A DNA stretch of 64,000 nt from Anaeromyxobacter oryzae (GTDB lineage: Bacteria; Myxococcota; Myxococcia; Myxococcales; Anaeromyxobacteraceae): contig NZ_AP025591.1 of the NCBI RefSeq assembly GCF_023169945.1, forward strand, positions 5,700,481 through 5,764,480, read 5' to 3'. The notes beneath the pieces were generated by a model, which did not search any database, had not been told where the DNA came from, and was given only the letters and a program-made list of their open reading frames with translations. Both the position numbers and the translations under genes were made by a program. The first letter of the stretch is position 1; every line of letters begins with the position of its first letter. Positions 32,494 to 40,724 of this stretch are shown here, in pieces.

Positions 32494-32672
32494 GGTTTTC
32501 CGTAGCAAAGGTGAGCCCGCCCGAACGCCGCGGAGGATACCGCCCCCGGCGACGTCGCGTCGAGCGACGTCGCCCGGGCCGCTGGACGCACGCGGCGTCC
32601 GCGGCGCGTACCCGACCCTCCCTCCCGTTCCTGCCCGGAGCGGCGGCGCCGCCGTTGCATGGAGCGCGGCCC

Positions 32673-33560
32673 ATGGACCGATGCTCGCGCGCCCGCTGTG
32701 TCCTCGCGCTGCTGACGCTCCTCTCCTGCGGCGGGCCTCCGGCGGGCAGCGGCGCCGACCTCGCCCCGGCGTCCCCGCCCGTGCTCCGCGTCGCGACCTG
32801 GAACGTGCACGACCTGTTCGACGCGGAGGACCGCGTCGTCCCTCCCGGCGAGCGCGATCTCGTGCCGTCTCCTGCGGAGGTCGAGACGAAGCTCGAGCGC
32901 GTCGCGGCGGTGCTGCGCCGGGTGGACGCCGACGTGGTCGTCCTGCAGGAGGTCGAGAACGCGGCGATCCTCGCGGCGCTCGCCGCCCGCGCCGGCTACC
33001 CGGAGGCGCGGCTGGTCGAGGGCGCCGATCCGCGGGGCATCGACGTCGCGCTGCTCTCCCGGCGTGCCGTCCTCGCCTACGTCTCCCACCAGGCAGATCG
33101 CGACGGCGACGGGCGCCCCCTCTGGCCGCGCGACTGCGTCGAGGCGCACGTCGACGCGGGCGGCGGTCGCCGGCTCGTCGTCGTGGCGAGCCACTTCAGC
33201 TCCGCGCTCTCCGACGACGGCACGCGGCGCGCGGCGCAGGCGGCGCGCCTCCGGGAGCTCGCGGACGCCGCGGCTGCGAGCGGCGCGAAGGTCCTCGCGG
33301 GCGGCGACCTGAACGACGGCTCCGGGAGCGCCGCGCTCGCGCCGCTGCTCGGGGACGGCGCGTGGGTCGAGCCCGCGGCGGCCGGTCCGCTGGACGCGAC
33401 GTGGACCTGGGCGGACGGCGGGCGGCGGGAGGTGCTCGACCACCTGGCCGTGCCCCGGGCGTCCGCCGGCGCGGTGCTCTCGGTCGAGGTCACCGGGGGC
33501 GCCGACGTCTCGGTCGCCTCGGACCACCGGCCGGTCGTGCTGGACGTGCGGATGGATTGA
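32673..33560 (+). CDS. Lipoprotein of the endonuclease/exonuclease/phosphatase family
   Basis: The 295-aa product has a lipoprotein leader (VLALLTLLSCGGPP; lipobox with Cys at about residue 19). The EEP fold follows with all key boxes: VATWNVHDLFD (Asn), VLQEVEN (Glu), SHFSSALSDDGTRRA, GGDLNDG (Asp-x-Asn) and SDHRPVVLDV (terminal Asp-His). It should be an Mg-dependent phosphodiesterase in the envelope; extracellular nuclease or phospholipase C-like activity is possible. It is the second EEP protein in the window, but the first (1-311) is cytoplasmic. Confidence 0.85.
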   Translation: MDRCSRARCVLALLTLLSCGGPPAGSGADLAPASPPVLRVATWNVHDLFDAEDRVVPPGERDLVPSPAEVETKLERVAAVLRRVDADVVVLQEVENAAILAALAARAGYPEARLVEGADPRGIDVALLSRRAVLAYVSHQADRDGDGRPLWPRDCVEAHVDAGGGRRLVVVASHFSSALSDDGTRRAAQAARLRELADAAAASGAKVLAGGDLNDGSGSAALAPLLGDGAWVEPAAAGPLDATWTWADGGRREVLDHLAVPRASAGAVLSVEVTGGADVSVASDHRPVVLDVRMD

Positions 33561-33619
33561 GCCGCGCCGGGGTTCCGGGGCGGGCCGGGGCTCCCGAGAT
33601 TGTCGTCCGGAGGTGGCGC

Positions 33620-33847
33620 ATGCCATACGGTGGACCGCCGAGCGAGGACCTCGGGCCGACGCAGGGGGTCGCGGGAGGGCCGGGCCCGACGCCGGGCGGC
33701 GCGGACGACGAGACGGCGCGGCAGGCGCCGCCGCTCGAGCGGCTGCCGCCGCGGGAAGCGCAGAAGGAGGCCGGGGAGGTCGCCGAGCGGAGCGCCGGCA
33801 CCAGGAAGGCCGAGCTCGACGAGGACCCGTCTCGCGGCGAGAAGTAG
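33620..33847 (+). CDS. Small hydrophilic protein, 75 aa
   Basis: A GGAGG six to seven bases before the ATG supports translation. The sequence is Gly/Pro-rich at the start and Glu/Lys/Arg-rich at the end (PPREAQKEAGEVAERSAGT), with no hydrophobic segment, and looks intrinsically disordered. It follows the EEP lipoprotein gene by 59 bp. The function is unknown. Confidence 0.55.
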   Translation: MPYGGPPSEDLGPTQGVAGGPGPTPGGADDETARQAPPLERLPPREAQKEAGEVAERSAGTRKAELDEDPSRGEK

Positions 33848-33867
33848 GGCGGCGACCGTCCGCAGCC

Positions 33868-34308
33868 TCACTCCGCCCGACGACCCGGCCGTGAGGGACG
33901 CCGCGACGGTCGGAGCCGCTTCCTCGCGGGAGCGGCCGCGCCAGCCGGGGCCAGCGTGGCCACGAGCCGCTTCGGCGCGACCGCCCGGTAGCTCTCGTCG
34001 ATCCACGAGCGGATCGCGTCCATCGGGACCGCGTCCCGCGGCCCGAACGTCGCCGTCACCCAGCCGCTCCGGCCGAGGCCATAGTGCGTGGGCTCGCAGT
34101 ACGGGAGCTGGAGCACGCCCTCTGCGCTCGCAGGGAGCTTCACCGAGACGCTCAGCCCCGGCTCGCCGTTGCTCAGGAACACGAACGTCTTGCCGCGGAC
34201 CTTGATCGCGCGGTGGTCCCAGGGGAAGTCCTCGTGCGCCTCGGGGTAGCCGAGCGCCATCCCGCGGACGGCGGCCTCGTGTCTGTTCCGGATGTTCGGA
34301 GCGGGCAT
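33868..34308 (-). CDS. MmcQ/YjbR family protein
   Basis: The 146-aa protein has the family's CyaY-like fold pattern: an N-terminal helix then ALGYPEAHEDFPWDHRAIKVRGKTFVFLS, VSVKLPASAEGVL, and a final WIDESYRAVAPKRL helix. A basic, Arg/Pro-rich tail of about 25 residues extends the usual length. Family members have been described as DNA-binding, but their function is poorly known. The start is the ATG at 34308. Confidence 0.85.
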   Translation of the reverse strand: MPAPNIRNRHEAAVRGMALGYPEAHEDFPWDHRAIKVRGKTFVFLSNGEPGLSVSVKLPASAEGVLQLPYCEPTHYGLGRSGWVTATFGPRDAVPMDAIRSWIDESYRAVAPKRLVATLAPAGAAAPARKRLRPSRRPSRPGRRAE

Positions 34309-34422
34309 GGTCCGTTCCTATCGCGAAGCGGGGCTGGGCGCTGGCTGCCGGGCGGGACGCGTGCCGAGACGGTCGCGGGCACGACCTCACGCGCTCGTGC
34401 TGGGGGGTATCCGCCGCGTGTG

Positions 34423-35055
34423 TCACGATCGAAGCTCGGTGACCGCGACGCCTGCCCGGCGGAGGGCCGCGAGCACCGCGGTCCGCGCGGCGGGATCCGG
34501 GAGCCATACGACGCGCCGGAGGCGGCCCGGCCACCGCCGCGTGAAGAGGCACGCGAGCCGGTCGCCGGCGATCGCCTCCTGGATGGAGCCGAGCTCGGTC
34601 ACGCGGTGGAGCGCGAGCTTCGAGGCGTGAGCCTCGAGGCGCGTGCCGGAAAAGACGTACTCGGTCTCGTACGGCGCATGCCGGCGCACGGCCTCGAGGA
34701 GCCGGTGGGCGCGCCGCGCCGTCACCGCGCGCATCCGGGCGCGGAGCCTCACCGTGAAGGACCGCTCGAACGCGAAGACGGTGCCCAGGATGACGAACAG
34801 CGGGAGGGACGCGTAGGGCAGCGCCAGCGATCTCCGGGAGCACTCGGGCGTGAGGACGATGAGCGCCCAGGCGCGGAGGATCCCGGCGGCGGCGAGCGCC
34901 ATCCCCGCGATCCGGAGCGCCCGCCGCGGGATGCGCCGCCGCGTCGCCTCGTACACCCGCTCGTTGAAGGTCCACAGGGCCGCGTCGAGCTCGGGTTCGG
35001 CGCGGTCGAGGAGCTCCGACGTCAGCTCGCAGCGGTAGCGGATCACGTCGTCCAC
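34423..35055 (-). CDS. Two-helix membrane protein with a C-terminal soluble domain
   Basis: The 210-aa product has two hydrophobic segments (IAGMALAAAGILRAWALIVL and PYASLPLFVILGTVFAF). A cytoplasmic domain beginning YETEYVFSGTRLEAHASK and ending WLPDPAARTAVLAALRRAGV follows. That domain resembles the C-terminal domain of YcxB-like proteins in layout, but the match is weak. There are no catalytic motifs. Confidence 0.6.
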   Translation of the reverse strand: MDDVIRYRCELTSELLDRAEPELDAALWTFNERVYEATRRRIPRRALRIAGMALAAAGILRAWALIVLTPECSRRSLALPYASLPLFVILGTVFAFERSFTVRLRARMRAVTARRAHRLLEAVRRHAPYETEYVFSGTRLEAHASKLALHRVTELGSIQEAIAGDRLACLFTRRWPGRLRRVVWLPDPAARTAVLAALRRAGVAVTELRS

Positions 35056-35115
35056 CCCGCGATTGTGCCCGACCGCGCCAGCAGGGGACAGCGATCGTGG
35101 GGGCGGGCCGAACCG

Positions 35116-35481
35116 CTACGGCGCGGGAGGGAGGCAGCACGTCGTCTGATACCCACCGGACATGCACACGTCCCAGACTCCGCCATAGTCGCAGAAGTAC
35201 ACGAGCACGAGCTGCGGCTCCGTCGCCGGCGCGAGGACGCCGCACTTCCACCGGCAGAGCCACTGCGCCTCGTCGCGGCCCGAGTAGTCGGCACCCGGGC
35301 ACGTGATCGTGGAGCCCTGGATCGTCCAGCCTGCCTCGACCGGACTCACCGGCGTCGGGTCCACCGGCGGAGCATGGATGTTCGCCGGCGGATCGATGGG
35401 CGGCGGGTCGACCGGATCATTCGAAGTTCCGCCGCATGCGCCCACGAGCAGCGCCGCCGCGATCGTCACGAGTCGGTTCAT
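35116..35481 (-). CDS. Cys-rich lipoprotein, 121 aa
   Basis: The leader MNRLVTIAAALLVGACGG has a good lipobox (V-G-A-C). A Pro-rich spacer (DPPPIDPPANIHAPPVDPTP) follows, then a compact domain with eight Cys residues (for example CPGADYSG, LCRWKCG, FCDYGG, DVCMSGG, TCC). It probably forms disulfides in the periplasm or on the surface. The ATG is used because it gives the lipoprotein leader; the frame is open to 35541. The function is unknown. Confidence 0.65.
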   Translation of the reverse strand: MNRLVTIAAALLVGACGGTSNDPVDPPPIDPPANIHAPPVDPTPVSPVEAGWTIQGSTITCPGADYSGRDEAQWLCRWKCGVLAPATEPQLVLVYFCDYGGVWDVCMSGGYQTTCCLPPAP

Positions 35482-35595
35482 CGGTCCCCCTCGGAGCGCA
35501 AACCGTAGCAGGTACACACGGCATGCTCTGCGGGTGAACACGCACCCGCGGGGAAACCCCCATGCCCGCCCACGGCACTGTATGATCCGGGTGCG

Positions 35596-35976
35596 ATGTT
35601 CTTTCCCTCCACGGCAGCCCTCCTAGCCGCCCTCGCGTCGGTGGTCGTCGTCAGCGTGGGCGGGGCGGCGCTGCAGGCGCGCTTCCCGCGTGCTCCCCTC
35701 GCCGGACTGCTCGCCGTCGCGGTCGCGTTCACGCTGACGCTCGCGGTCGCGAAAGCTGGGGGGCCGCTGCTGCGGTCGGTAGCCGAGCCCGCCGTCGGCG
35801 AGATCGTCGGGCTCGGGCTTCCGGCCTCGGCGGCGCTGGGTGCCCTCGTCTTGCTCCGCCGGCGTGGACCGCGGCTCCGGGTCGGCGTCGCGCTCGCCGC
35901 GGGCGCCATCGGAACGGTGTACGCGATACTCGCCGCACTCGCGGTCATGTGCGGCGTCATCGGTGAGTGCCTCTGA
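35596..35976 (+). CDS. Small integral membrane protein, 126 aa
   Basis: Four hydrophobic helices cover most of the sequence (ALLAALASVVVVSVGG, LAGLLAVAVAFTLTLAVA, LGLPASAALGALVLL, VALAAGAIGTVYAILAALAVM) with basic loops between. No transporter motif is recognised. It is divergent from the Cys-rich lipoprotein. Confidence 0.6.
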   Translation: MFFPSTAALLAALASVVVVSVGGAALQARFPRAPLAGLLAVAVAFTLTLAVAKAGGPLLRSVAEPAVGEIVGLGLPASAALGALVLLRRRGPRLRVGVALAAGAIGTVYAILAALAVMCGVIGECL

Positions 35977-36235
35977 TCCGCGACGCCCTGGCGTGGCTCG
36001 AGGTTGGAGTCGGGGACGTGCAGGCCGCGGTGCTGGGGGCGCCGGGACGCTCGGCGTGTGCGCCCCGGCGCCACGCGGTCAGGGCGAGAAGACCTCCGTC
36101 ACGGTGCTCCCGGTGGCGCCCGGCAGCCGGAACCGGAGCGGCGCCTCGTCCCGCGCGGCGGCGCTAGGACGTTCTGAAGGGCCTCGCGGGTACATGCACC
36201 TGGCACGTCGGGCGGTCCTCGGAGATGATCGCGCC

Positions 36236-36712
36236 ATGAAGGACACGACGGTGTTCGTCCCGGTCCTGCGTGTCGGGTCACCCACGTTCGACCCGCACGC
36301 GCTGCTCGCGGCGCATCCCGAGGTGAAGCCCTACGACGTCTGGCGGGCTGGCGACCCGTTCCTGCGTGGCCGCACGCGCTCGAAATCTGGGTTCGCGGTC
36401 GACCTCGGCAGCGGCGCGAAGTGCTCGACCGTCGTGCGACGTTGCATCGAGAAGATCCGCACGATGACGCCCGCCCTGCGCAAGGCCAGGAAGGCGGGCG
36501 CGACCTCGGAGCTCGACATCGGGGTGATGCCCGATGCCCGATGGTTCGTCCTCAGCACGAGGTTTTCGCCTGACGATCTCGCTGTGCTCGCGAAGGCAGG
36601 AGTCGCGCTCTGTGTCTCCTCCTATCCTGCGCACGACTCCGGCGCGTCGCGCCGAGGCGCGACGACGCGGCGGCGACCGGCCGTGCGAAAGAGGCGAGAA
36701 CGAGCGTCCTGA
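36236..36712 (+). CDS. DUF4279-like protein
   Basis: The 158-aa soluble protein has a DUF4279-type order. The early part VFVPVLRVGSPTFDPHALLAAHPEV leads to a W-x-x-GD motif (DVWRAGDPFLRG). A middle helix pair (VRRCIEKIRTMTPALRKAR) and a late RFSPDDLAVLAKAGVALCVSSY follow. The C-terminal 25 residues are Arg/Ser/Thr-rich. DUF4279 proteins are often found among immunity-type genes. An in-frame ATG 43 bases upstream is an alternative start; the chosen one has GGAG 11 bases away. Confidence 0.6.
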   Translation: MKDTTVFVPVLRVGSPTFDPHALLAAHPEVKPYDVWRAGDPFLRGRTRSKSGFAVDLGSGAKCSTVVRRCIEKIRTMTPALRKARKAGATSELDIGVMPDARWFVLSTRFSPDDLAVLAKAGVALCVSSYPAHDSGASRRGATTRRRPAVRKRRERAS

Positions 36713-36830
36713 CGAGACGACCCTCCCGCCGAGATGCACCGTCCGCGCCCGGGCGCGAACCTCCCGCCTGCGCGCGAGGCGTAACCCCTGCTCGCCGACC
36801 CCAGCGCGTCGGTGCGCGTGGTCCGTCCCT

Positions 36831-37352
36831 TCATCCGGTCGCTCCGGCACGGAGTGGGCGAACCATCCTTCCCGCCGCGCGCAGCGCCCGCACGAACCGG
36901 AGCAACGCGCCGCAGGCGAGCGCGGCCGGGACCACCTGCAGGACGCCGGTGAGCTCGAACCAGGCGTCGTTCGGCATCTCGTAGGTCGGAGGCGGAAACA
37001 TCCGAGCGAGGAGGTCGCGCGGCGCGCCGGAGAAGAACAGCACGTCCTTCGCGACGTGGTTGTAGAGACTCTCGAACAGGCCGATGACCAGCACCGGGAA
37101 GACGAGGACCATGATCGCGAGCGCCCAGCCGGCGAGGCGGCCGAGCGGCGTGTCGAGGTGCCTCCGATATACGGATGACACGCCCGCCATGACGAGACCG
37201 ATCCCGAGGGCGACGATCGCCCCGTGCAGCCGCCAGGGCGTGGCGTACCGCACGGCGCCATAGGCGTGGTGCGCCGCGGTGAGGCCGAGGGTGGCGAGCG
37301 CGCCGGACAGGAGCGCTCGCGCGTGGGGGTTCGGAGCGACGGGGGCGGACAT
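36831..37352 (-). CDS. Four-helix membrane protein divergent from a LysR regulator
   Basis: The 173-aa product has four predicted helices (LLSGALATLGLTAAHHAYGA, HGAIVALGIGLVMAGV, WALAIMVLVFPVLVIGLFESLYNH, GVLQVVPAALACGALLRF) and conserved-looking His residues near the membrane edge. The ATG at 37352 follows an AGAGGTG site. It is transcribed away from the LysR gene across 161 bp and is the natural candidate target of that regulator. The family is not recognised. Confidence 0.65.
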   Translation of the reverse strand: MSAPVAPNPHARALLSGALATLGLTAAHHAYGAVRYATPWRLHGAIVALGIGLVMAGVSSVYRRHLDTPLGRLAGWALAIMVLVFPVLVIGLFESLYNHVAKDVLFFSGAPRDLLARMFPPPTYEMPNDAWFELTGVLQVVPAALACGALLRFVRALRAAGRMVRPLRAGATG

Positions 37353-37468
37353 GGTGGTTGCACCTCTCTCTCCCGTGCGCGGCCGCGCGCCATGCGCTCC
37401 GCGACGGGGATGGCAGTGAGGTATGTCGTGCGGATCGCGCAAGCCAGAGCCTAGGATGCACATGACTT

Positions 37469-37479
37469 GTGCGTCGCAC
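37469..37479. promoter_or_regulatory. Palindrome in the LysR intergenic region
   Basis: GTGCG-T-CGCAC is a perfect 5-bp inverted repeat around one base, about 35 bp upstream of the LysR ATG. It lies in the divergent gap where LysR-type regulators usually bind and repress themselves. It is a candidate operator. Confidence 0.4.
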
Positions 37480-37513
37480 GCACGCATCATCCGTGCGGCG
37501 CGAAGGAGGCGCG

Positions 37514-38413
37514 ATGGATCGGCTGGGGAACATCGAGGCGTTCGTGGAGGCCGCCGAGCTCGGGAGCTTCACGCTCGCCGCCGAGCGGCTGCGGCTCAGC
37601 CCGTCCGCGCTCAGCCGGCGCGTCGCCCAGCTCGAGGAGGAGCTCGGGGTGCGCCTCTTCAACCGGACCACGCGGGCGGTCCGGCTGTCGGAGGACGGGC
37701 GCGCCTTCTTCGAGCGCTCCCGCGGCGCGCTCCGCGAGCTCAAGGACGCTCAGGAGGCCATGTCGCGCCTGCGGGAGCGTCCCGCAGGCCTCCTGCGGGT
37801 GGAGGCGCCCTCGATCCTCGGCCGCCACGTGATCCTGCCGGCCCTCGTGCGCTACACCTCGCGCTACGCCGACGTGCAGGTGGAGCTCACGCTACGTGAT
37901 CATCCGTCCGACCTCGTCTCGGACGGGATCGACCTCGCCCTGCGCCTCGGGGCGCTCGAGGACTCGGGCCTCATCGCGCGGCGGCTGGGGCGGACCCGGA
38001 TGAGCGTGTGCGGAGCGCCCAGCTACCTGCGGCGCAGGGGTACGCCACGCAGCGTGAATGCGCTCGCAGCGCACGAGCGACTCGGGCTCGCCCTGCACGG
38101 CCGGCTCCTCCCCTGGCGATTGCGGGACGGAACGAAGGTCCGTGAGCTCTCGCCGAGCCGGCGCATCGTGGTGAACAGCGCCGAGGCCCTGATCGACCTG
38201 GCCATCGACGGCGCCGGGCTCGCCTGGATGTGCGACTTCACGATGGCGCGGGCCCGCGCCGGCGGGCAGCTCGTGGAGGTGCTCGCCGACGCCGCGTGCG
38301 ACGAGCTCCCGATCCACGTGCTCTCGCTCCAGTCGCGCCACGTCCTTCCGAAGGTGCGCGCGTTCGTGGATGTCCTCGCGACCGAGCTCGCGAGGATCGG
38401 CGTCGACAGGTGA
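37514..38413 (+). CDS. LysR-family transcriptional regulator
   Basis: The 299-aa product has the standard N-terminal winged helix-turn-helix (FTLAAERLRLSPSALSRRVAQLEEELGVRLFNRTTR, residues about 17-52). An effector-binding domain follows from about residue 90 (RPAGLLRVEAPSILGRHVILPAL). Its sequence is closest in style to the AaeR/PecT-like subgroup with a 'DGIDLALRLGAL' motif. AAGGAGG just ahead of the ATG fixes the start. It probably controls the divergent membrane-protein gene and itself; the effector is unknown. Confidence 0.92.
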   Translation: MDRLGNIEAFVEAAELGSFTLAAERLRLSPSALSRRVAQLEEELGVRLFNRTTRAVRLSEDGRAFFERSRGALRELKDAQEAMSRLRERPAGLLRVEAPSILGRHVILPALVRYTSRYADVQVELTLRDHPSDLVSDGIDLALRLGALEDSGLIARRLGRTRMSVCGAPSYLRRRGTPRSVNALAAHERLGLALHGRLLPWRLRDGTKVRELSPSRRIVVNSAEALIDLAIDGAGLAWMCDFTMARARAGGQLVEVLADAACDELPIHVLSLQSRHVLPKVRAFVDVLATELARIGVDR

Positions 38414-38609
38414 GGCGGCGGGGTCGGACCGACCGGTTACGGGGGCGAGGGCGATGTTCAAACCGTCGTGGCGGCGACGCGCTGCCCTCGGGGTGGAGAT
38501 CGCGGGGTTCTCGGTGAGGGAACCAGCGTCTCGGAGAATGCCGCGGCTCGTCTCCAAGATGACGGTGACTCCTGAAGCGGCGCTCACCCGACGAGCGCGC
38601 GGCACGGTT

Positions 38610-38894
38610 TCAGCGCCCGGAGCGGGCCGCGGTGCCTGCGCCAAGAAAGACCGAGAATGCCGCGACGCTGGCGGTGCCCGCGACGGCCAACCATCCCAGC
38701 CGCGAACGCGCGGAGCACAGCGCGAATCTCTTCTCGAACTCCTCCCAGCCGCGCCGTCGTAGGACGACGTAGTTCGCGACGAGTAGCACCGCGCCGAGCG
38801 CGAGGATCGCCTCCCTCTTCAGCGCCGGAAAGCCCAGCAGCATCTCGCCCCACAAGTAGCTTCCGAAGACGAACCACACCTGCACGATCGTCAC
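38610..38894 (-). CDS. Small membrane protein, possibly a truncated gene
   Basis: From a GTG at 38894 the 94-aa product has three hydrophobic segments (VWFVFGSYLWGEMLLGF, ILALGAVLLVANYVVL, WLAVAGTASVAAFSVFL). The frame remains open and protein-like for at least 35 codons upstream (including ERFWFRLDLLTKSRENKALK) without an ATG, GTG or TTG in a good position. The real gene may therefore be longer and 5'-damaged. The family is unknown. Base composition is slightly AT-richer than core genes. Confidence 0.5.
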   Translation of the reverse strand: MTIVQVWFVFGSYLWGEMLLGFPALKREAILALGAVLLVANYVVLRRRGWEEFEKRFALCSARSRLGWLAVAGTASVAAFSVFLGAGTAARSGR

Positions 38895-39056
38895 CGCGCC
38901 GAGGGCTTTGAGCGCCTTGTTCTCGCGGCTCTTCGTGAGCAGGTCGAGACGGAACCAGAAACGTTCACGGAGGGGAAGGTCGTGGTGAAGTCGATCAGGA
39001 AAGTGAAGGGAAGGCTGCTGCGTGATCCGTCACCGAGCAGGACGACCCGGTGCGCA

Positions 39057-39294
39057 ATGACGCTGTACGGCTACCAAGAGGGATCTGAAGCGGACTTCCC
39101 GATGACCTTGGAGGAGGTCACCGTCGCCGCCAGACCCCGCGACGTTGCGACGCCTTGCGAAGTTCCTGCTTCACGCTGCTGAGGAACTCGAGGTCCACGG
39201 TGACCGCTTCGGACACGAGCACTTCGAGTCTTTCGACCGAAGCCAGCCCAGGAAGCCACGTTTCGTCGTAGCTGCGCCGTCGAGCGAGAAGTGA
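39057..39294 (+). pseudogene. Frameshifted Imm32-like immunity gene
   Basis: The first frame starts MTLYGYQEGSEADFPM and LEEVTVAARPR, then runs to a stop at 39182. The next frame continues naturally as LRRLAKFLLHAAEELE, then FGHEHFESF and RFVVAAPS, ending at 39294. Joined, they make a protein of about 78 aa. Its layout is a strand, a 'LAxFLxxAAxxME' helix and a HxHF motif, as in immunity-32-type proteins. A single-base loss near 39148 explains the break. Confidence 0.6.
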
Positions 39295-39382
39295 TGCTCG
39301 GGAAGTGCGTCGCCCCGACGTTCTATTACACGCCTCGACCTACCCTCGGGAGGTCTCGGCGAACCGCGTCAGGTTGTGGCGC

Positions 39383-39745
39383 ATGCTCACCGACGGTAAT
39401 CTCCGCCGAATCATGGGGGACGCTGAAGTCGATCAAGCACCACCGGCATCTGACCGCCGCGGTCGGACAACCAAGGTGTTGTCGTGGGCCTCGTTCGCGC
39501 TGGCCTATGCCGCGTCGCGGGTGGCGTACTACCAGCCATGCCCAACGACCTGGTGGGATGAGGCGCGGTGGTCGCTCTTCGCCTTGATGCTCGTGTTGGC
39601 CGCGTGGGTCGTAGTTGAGCACGGGCGGCACAGGTGGCTGGTGACGCTGGGTGTTGTCGGTGGCACGCTGCTCGCGCACCGAGAACTGCTGTTGATCTGG
39701 CTGTCCTTCAAGGTGATGTTGCGGTGGAGAAATTTTGCTCCCTGA
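39383..39745 (+). CDS. Small membrane protein, about 120 aa
   Basis: From the ATG chosen, a polar N-terminus precedes hydrophobic stretches (VLSWASFALAYAASRVAYY, SLFALMLVLAAWVVVEH and VTLGVVGGTLLAHRELLLIWL). A GTG at 39305 in the same frame is another possible start. Codon bias is weaker than in core genes. It ends about 75 bp before the left att copy of the tRNA-Lys element. The function is unknown. Confidence 0.5.
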   Translation: MLTDGNLRRIMGDAEVDQAPPASDRRGRTTKVLSWASFALAYAASRVAYYQPCPTTWWDEARWSLFALMLVLAAWVVVEHGRHRWLVTLGVVGGTLLAHRELLLIWLSFKVMLRWRNFAP

Positions 39746-39820
39746 CCTCGCTCGCGCGGTCCTCGGAGCGTGCTCTGGTAACGTGGCGACCGCGCGCCTC
39801 GCGCGCCGGCTCGGGCGGTC

Positions 39821-39843
39821 GGGGCGCCCGGGACTCGAACCCG
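39821..39843 (-). repeat. Left attachment site: duplicated 3' end of tRNA-Lys
   Basis: These 23 bases are identical to the acceptor and T-arm end of the tRNA-Lys gene at 44118-44190. No other tRNA arms follow, so it is an att duplicate. Confidence 0.88.
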
Positions 39844-39972
39844 CTGGATGCAGGTAACCTGAGTGGCTGACGGCGCACGCCAAATTCGCTCGAAGCCCTG
39901 CGTCCCAGCGGTTCCCGGTAGATGAGCGAGTCCACGCGACCCAACGGCTCTCCACGGTTCTCGACCGAGCGC

Positions 39973-39991
39973 GGGGAGACGTGGGGGAGAC
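39973..39991 (+). promoter_or_regulatory. Candidate integrase arm-type site (left)
   Basis: The sequence GGGGAGACGTGGGGGAGAC is two near-identical octamers separated by GT plus G. An identical copy is at 44051-44069 by the other end of the element and a close one is at 11556. Its distance to the att repeat is about 130 bp. Confidence 0.42.
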
Positions 39992-40090
39992 GGGTGCGCG
40001 CCGATTCGAGAGGTTGTGCATCATCCCGCGTTCGCGGCCCGCCGCTTGACTGCGCGTGGTAGTCTGCGCGTCCACCTCACGGAGTCGTGC

Positions 40091-40537
40091 ATGCGCCTGG
40101 TTTCTTTTCTCGCCGTCCTCTGCCTCGCGGGGTGTGCGATGCCGTTCCGCGCCAAGATCGAGCCGGCACGCGCAGCGTACGAGGCGAGTCGGCGCGACGA
40201 GATCTGGGGCCTCGCCAAGTCCGAGCTGGAACGCCGGGGGTTCGAGGTGACGAACGTCGACCGGGAGCGCGGCCTCCTTCGGACCGAAAAGCTCGTGCGC
40301 CCGGACCGTGTCCCTTGCGGCTTCGTGACCTGCCGGTACCGCGATGAGGTCGAGGTCACCGTCGCGCCGACCGGAGCCGCTTCGGTGCGCGTCCAGCGCG
40401 AGCTCGCCGATCCGACGACGCTCATCATCTACTTCGCGCACTGGTACCCCCCGGCGATCACGCAGAAGGAAACGATCGCAGGCGTCGTCGCTGCTCAGGA
40501 GGAGATCCTGAAGGCGATCACCGCGCCGCGCCGCTGA
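40091..40537 (+). CDS. Lipoprotein of unknown function, 148 aa
   Basis: The leader MRLVSFLAVLCLAGCAM has a canonical lipobox (L-A-G-C). The mature part looks like an alpha/beta fold with an ELERRGFEVTNVDRERGLLRTE segment, EVEVTVAPTGAASVRVQRE strands and a C-terminal helix. Two Cys residues (VPCGFVTCRY) may pair. It is the first gene inside the tRNA-Lys element and may be cargo. Confidence 0.7.
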   Translation: MRLVSFLAVLCLAGCAMPFRAKIEPARAAYEASRRDEIWGLAKSELERRGFEVTNVDRERGLLRTEKLVRPDRVPCGFVTCRYRDEVEVTVAPTGAASVRVQRELADPTTLIIYFAHWYPPAITQKETIAGVVAAQEEILKAITAPRR

Positions 40538-40584
40538 CTCCGCCGTACCTTCGCGCGGCCACGGGGCCCGGGGGCCGTTCCCCG

Positions 40585-40724
40585 CGCCCGACGACGACCG
40601 ACAAGAAGAGCTAACGGATGGGACCCGAGCGCCATCAGGCCGGGGGATGCCGCTGCGTTCCCGGCGACGGGCTCGCAGGTCCACCGTCTAGGAGTCCCAT
40701 CGCGCTAAAGCCCGGGGGGTCACT
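40585..40724. repeat. Copy R2 of the 142-bp dispersed repeat
   Basis: It holds both blocks of the repeat. The block CGACGACCGACAAG...CGGATGGGACCC (from 40590) is followed by the core CCCGGCGACGGG...GTCTAGGAGTCCCATC (from 40661). The inverted words CGGATGGGAC and GTCCCATCGCG can pair. It fills the gap between the convergent genes ending at 40537 and 40720. Confidence 0.7.
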
